Under the pieces are notes generated by a model, which did no database searches, was not told the DNA's origin, and saw only the letters and a program-made list of their open reading frames with translations. Positions 62,419-64,000 of a DNA stretch of 64,000 bases are shown here, piece after piece. The translations under genes were made by a program, and so were the position numbers. How positions within the stretch are numbered: position 1 is the first letter of the stretch; the number at the start of each line of letters is the position of its first letter. The stretch lies in contig NZ_CP163444.1 of assembly GCF_041053105.1 (NCBI RefSeq), positions 2,046,001 through 2,110,000 on the forward strand, in the 5' to 3' direction. This DNA is from Streptomyces sp. R44 (GTDB lineage Bacteria; Actinomycetota; Actinomycetes; Streptomycetales; Streptomycetaceae).

Positions 62419-63006
62419 TCAGGCGACCCTGCGGGCGCGGTGCTTCACCGCGCGCAGACGTGCCTCGGTGGGCAGCTGCGGCAGGCCCGTCGAGGTACGG
62501 GCGTGGGCGAGGGCCTCGGTGCTGAGGGCGGTCAGGGCGTCGCCCGGGGAGGCGTGCGGCTCCAGGAGGAGCCGGATCCGGGTCCGGGGAGCGGCCCGGC
62601 GGCCCGTGAGGGCGACCTTGGCCCGGGCCACGCCCTCCTGTGCGGTCGCGTCCGCCTCCAGGACGCTCTCCAGGGCCCGGCCGCGCAGGACCGCCTCCTC
62701 GCCGTCGCCGGTCTCCACGAGGACCTCGGAGAGCCGGGCCCGGCGGAACTGGGCGAGCAGCCACCACAGGGCGAGCAGGACGACGAGCCCGAGGACGGCG
62801 ATGACCACCGGCCACCACCAGCCCTCGTCCCGCCAGCGCTGCCGCTGTGCGGTGGTGAGCAGCACGTCGTCGGGGCCGGACCAGGGCCACCAGGACGGTA
62901 CGGGCAGGTCGACGGCGGCCGCGAGGACGGCGCCGCCGACGACGACGAGGATCAGCCCGGCGAGCCCGAGCAGGACGCGGTTGACGCGCCGGAGGACCAC
63001 GGTCAC
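62419..63006 (-). CDS. amaP: AmaP-like alkaline-shock membrane anchor protein
   Basis: The 195-residue product has two membrane helices (about 12-32 and 64-86) and a C-terminal cytosolic domain with LRGRALESVLEADATAQEGVARAKVALTG. AmaP anchors Asp23 in Staphylococcus aureus. Its ATG overlaps the stop of the DUF6286 gene as ATGA. It ends 3 bp before the convergent SDR end. Confidence 0.85.
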   Translation of the reverse strand: MTVVLRRVNRVLLGLAGLILVVVGGAVLAAAVDLPVPSWWPWSGPDDVLLTTAQRQRWRDEGWWWPVVIAVLGLVVLLALWWLLAQFRRARLSEVLVETGDGEEAVLRGRALESVLEADATAQEGVARAKVALTGRRAAPRTRIRLLLEPHASPGDALTALSTEALAHARTSTGLPQLPTEARLRAVKHRARRVA

Positions 63007-63599
63007 TTGGGCTTGCCTTCCTTCCGGGACGGCCGGGCCACCCGTACCGTCGTCGCGGGCGGGTGGGCGAGGCCGAGCTCCTCGACTCCGCCGGCGAGCA
63101 CCGTCTCCACGTCGGCCCTCACCTCGTCGAGGGCCCGGAAGTGGGACACCGCCCGGACGGCCACCTTGGCGCGGCCGACGCGCACCCGGACGGACTGCAC
63201 CCCGGAGACCTCCATGACGCGGTCCCGCAGGGTGAGGGCGGCGGCCTCGCGGTCGAGGCCCGCCCGGACGTCGCCGTGTTCGCGGCGCATCGGGAGGACG
63301 GCGCGCAGCCCGGGGGTGGCGGCCAGGACGAGGAGCCAGACGCCGAGCACGACGGCGACGGCCGCGCCGACGACGACCACCACGTCGTCGAGCGGCCGGG
63401 TCGCGAGGCCGTCGGCGAGCTTGCGCCGCCAGGCCATCGCGGAGCGGACGGCCCGTACGGCCGCGACGTCGTAGAGGAGCAGCCCGGTGCCGCCGAGGAC
63501 GACGGCGGCGAGCACGGCGGCGGGGATGCGGCGGACGGCCCAGAACCGGCGGACGTGCGCCGCGCCGGTCTCAGGGGGGCTTTCCGGGGTGGAGGTCAT
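63003..63599 (-). CDS. DUF6286 family membrane protein
   Basis: The 198-residue product has two membrane helices (about 28-48 and 73-95) and a C-terminal cytosolic domain (LRDRVMEVSGVQSVRVRVGRAKVAVRAVSHF) like that in AmaP. It overlaps the upstream Asp23 gene and the downstream amaP gene by ATGA, making a three-gene coupled set. Function unknown; membrane partner of Asp23 is inferred from context. Confidence 0.85.
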   Translation of the reverse strand: MTSTPESPPETGAAHVRRFWAVRRIPAAVLAAVVLGGTGLLLYDVAAVRAVRSAMAWRRKLADGLATRPLDDVVVVVGAAVAVVLGVWLLVLAATPGLRAVLPMRREHGDVRAGLDREAAALTLRDRVMEVSGVQSVRVRVGRAKVAVRAVSHFRALDEVRADVETVLAGGVEELGLAHPPATTVRVARPSRKEGKPK

Positions 63600-63961
63600 G
63601 CGAGGCGGCCCCTCGGCGTGGCGTGGCGGGTGTGCGCGGAGTGGAGGCGCTCGACGTGGACGGTCACCTCATGGACCTCCAGGCCGACGAGCTCCTCCAC
63701 GCGCGTGCGTACCCGGCTCCGGACGGCGCCGCACTGGCGGCCGACGTCGGAGGGGTAGTCGAGCTCGAGGCTCACCGAGACGCGGGCGATCTCCCGGTGG
63801 ACGACCACCTGGGCGTGCGGCTTCGATCCCCCTTCGGGGGCGGAGCCGATCGCCTCTCCGGCCGCCTGGGCGGCGATCTTCGCGACGACCCGGTCGGCGA
63901 CCGTGGTCGCCCCCCGGTCCCGCACCCCGTCCCGTACCGGGTCGTCTGCCAGATCCGTCAC
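63596..63961 (-). CDS. Asp23/Gls24 family envelope stress-response protein
   Basis: The 121-residue protein has the Asp23 pattern (VADRVVAKIAAQAAGEAIG, then VSVSLELDYPSDVGRQCGAVRSRVRTRVEELVGLEVHEVTVHV). Asp23 accumulates under alkaline and cell-wall stress. GTG 63961 overlaps the stop of an upstream gene (TGA at 63958-63960); a GTG at 63964 is the alternative. First complete gene of the AmaP operon in this window. Confidence 0.88.
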   Translation of the reverse strand: MTDLADDPVRDGVRDRGATTVADRVVAKIAAQAAGEAIGSAPEGGSKPHAQVVVHREIARVSVSLELDYPSDVGRQCGAVRSRVRTRVEELVGLEVHEVTVHVERLHSAHTRHATPRGRLA

Positions 63962-64000
63962 CACCCCGGGTCACCGCCGCCGCTCGCCACGGTCGCGTCC
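63958..64000 (-). CDS. C-terminal end of an upstream gene cut by the window
   Basis: The lower strand carries 13 codons (DATVASGGGDPGW) ending in a TGA that overlaps the Asp23-type GTG (GTGA). It is probably the tail of another gene of this envelope-stress operon. Too short to identify. Confidence 0.5.
   Translation of the reverse strand, partial: DATVASGGGDPGW

Overview
The window is chromosomal DNA of a Streptomyces-type actinomycete. It is very GC-rich, uses GTG and TTG starts often, joins many genes by 4-base ATGA/GTGA overlaps, and encodes a short chaplin, a Spo0M-like protein, a DmdR/IdeR-type iron box and an actinobacterial rRNA operon without spacer tRNAs. From memory, the gene order resembles the conserved core of Streptomyces chromosomes (the recN to chpE to fabG/fabI to tyrS to moaA stretch). 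I see no prophage, transposase, integrase, CRISPR array or tRNA. This is mainly core genome with a few accessory operons.

Layout. 1-4.6 kb: leftward operon of an Asp-rich small protein, tlyA, nadK, recN and a cut-off MraY-like membrane transferase, with an SCP2-domain protein divergent. 4.6-8.1 kb: iron-box-controlled ABC ATPase, HAD phosphatase, DUF1015 protein. 8.1-10.2 kb: a remarkable RGG/RDD-repeat protein with a TPR-like C-terminal half and an acidic tail, directly beyond the rRNA terminator. 10.3-15.9 kb: 16S-23S-5S rRNA operon, leftward. 16-22.5 kb: alkyladenine glycosylase, Spo0M, HNH nuclease, TSUP permease, stomatin/NfeD pair, ABC ATPase, hypothetical. 22.5-27.8 kb: ChpE-like chaplin, GAF-kinase/NarL two-component pair, SDR coupled to a divergent QueA-like protein, secreted SLT lysozyme-like protein. 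27.8-35.4 kb: FHA-ABC transporter, serB, sixA, small membrane proteins, MFS transporter with a divergent FadR-type regulator and a clear operator. 35.4-41.7 kb: fabG-fabI (type II fatty acid synthesis), tldD-pmbA with two inserted palindromic sequences, tyrS. 41.7-49.3 kb: GlsB-like and DUF3099 membrane proteins, moaA, DUF485-actP acetate uptake operon, secreted subtilisin, class III CoA-transferase. 49.3-52.7 kb: zinc alcohol dehydrogenase, sterol-desaturase-fold protein coupled to a YhhN lysoplasmalogenase, VIT-family metal transporter. 52.7-57.7 kb: four-gene, fully overlapping catabolic-looking operon (acetoacetate-decarboxylase-like, SDR, two amidohydrolases) divergent from a TetR regulator across a perfect operator palindrome. 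57.7-64 kb: DEDDh-BRCT exonuclease, Cys-rich protein, SURF1, GH15 glycosidase, SDR, and a leftward Asp23/DUF6286/AmaP envelope-stress operon running out of the window.

The most interesting items are: the RGG-repeat polyampholyte beside the rRNA operon; the putative ether-lipid cassette at 50.3-51.9 kb; the uncharacterised TetR-controlled operon at 52.7-57.7 kb; the divergent QueA-like enzyme; and the 86-bp duplication/insertion between tldD and pmbA, which adds a 29-codon relay ORF. All function calls are from reading the sequence; no database searches were run.
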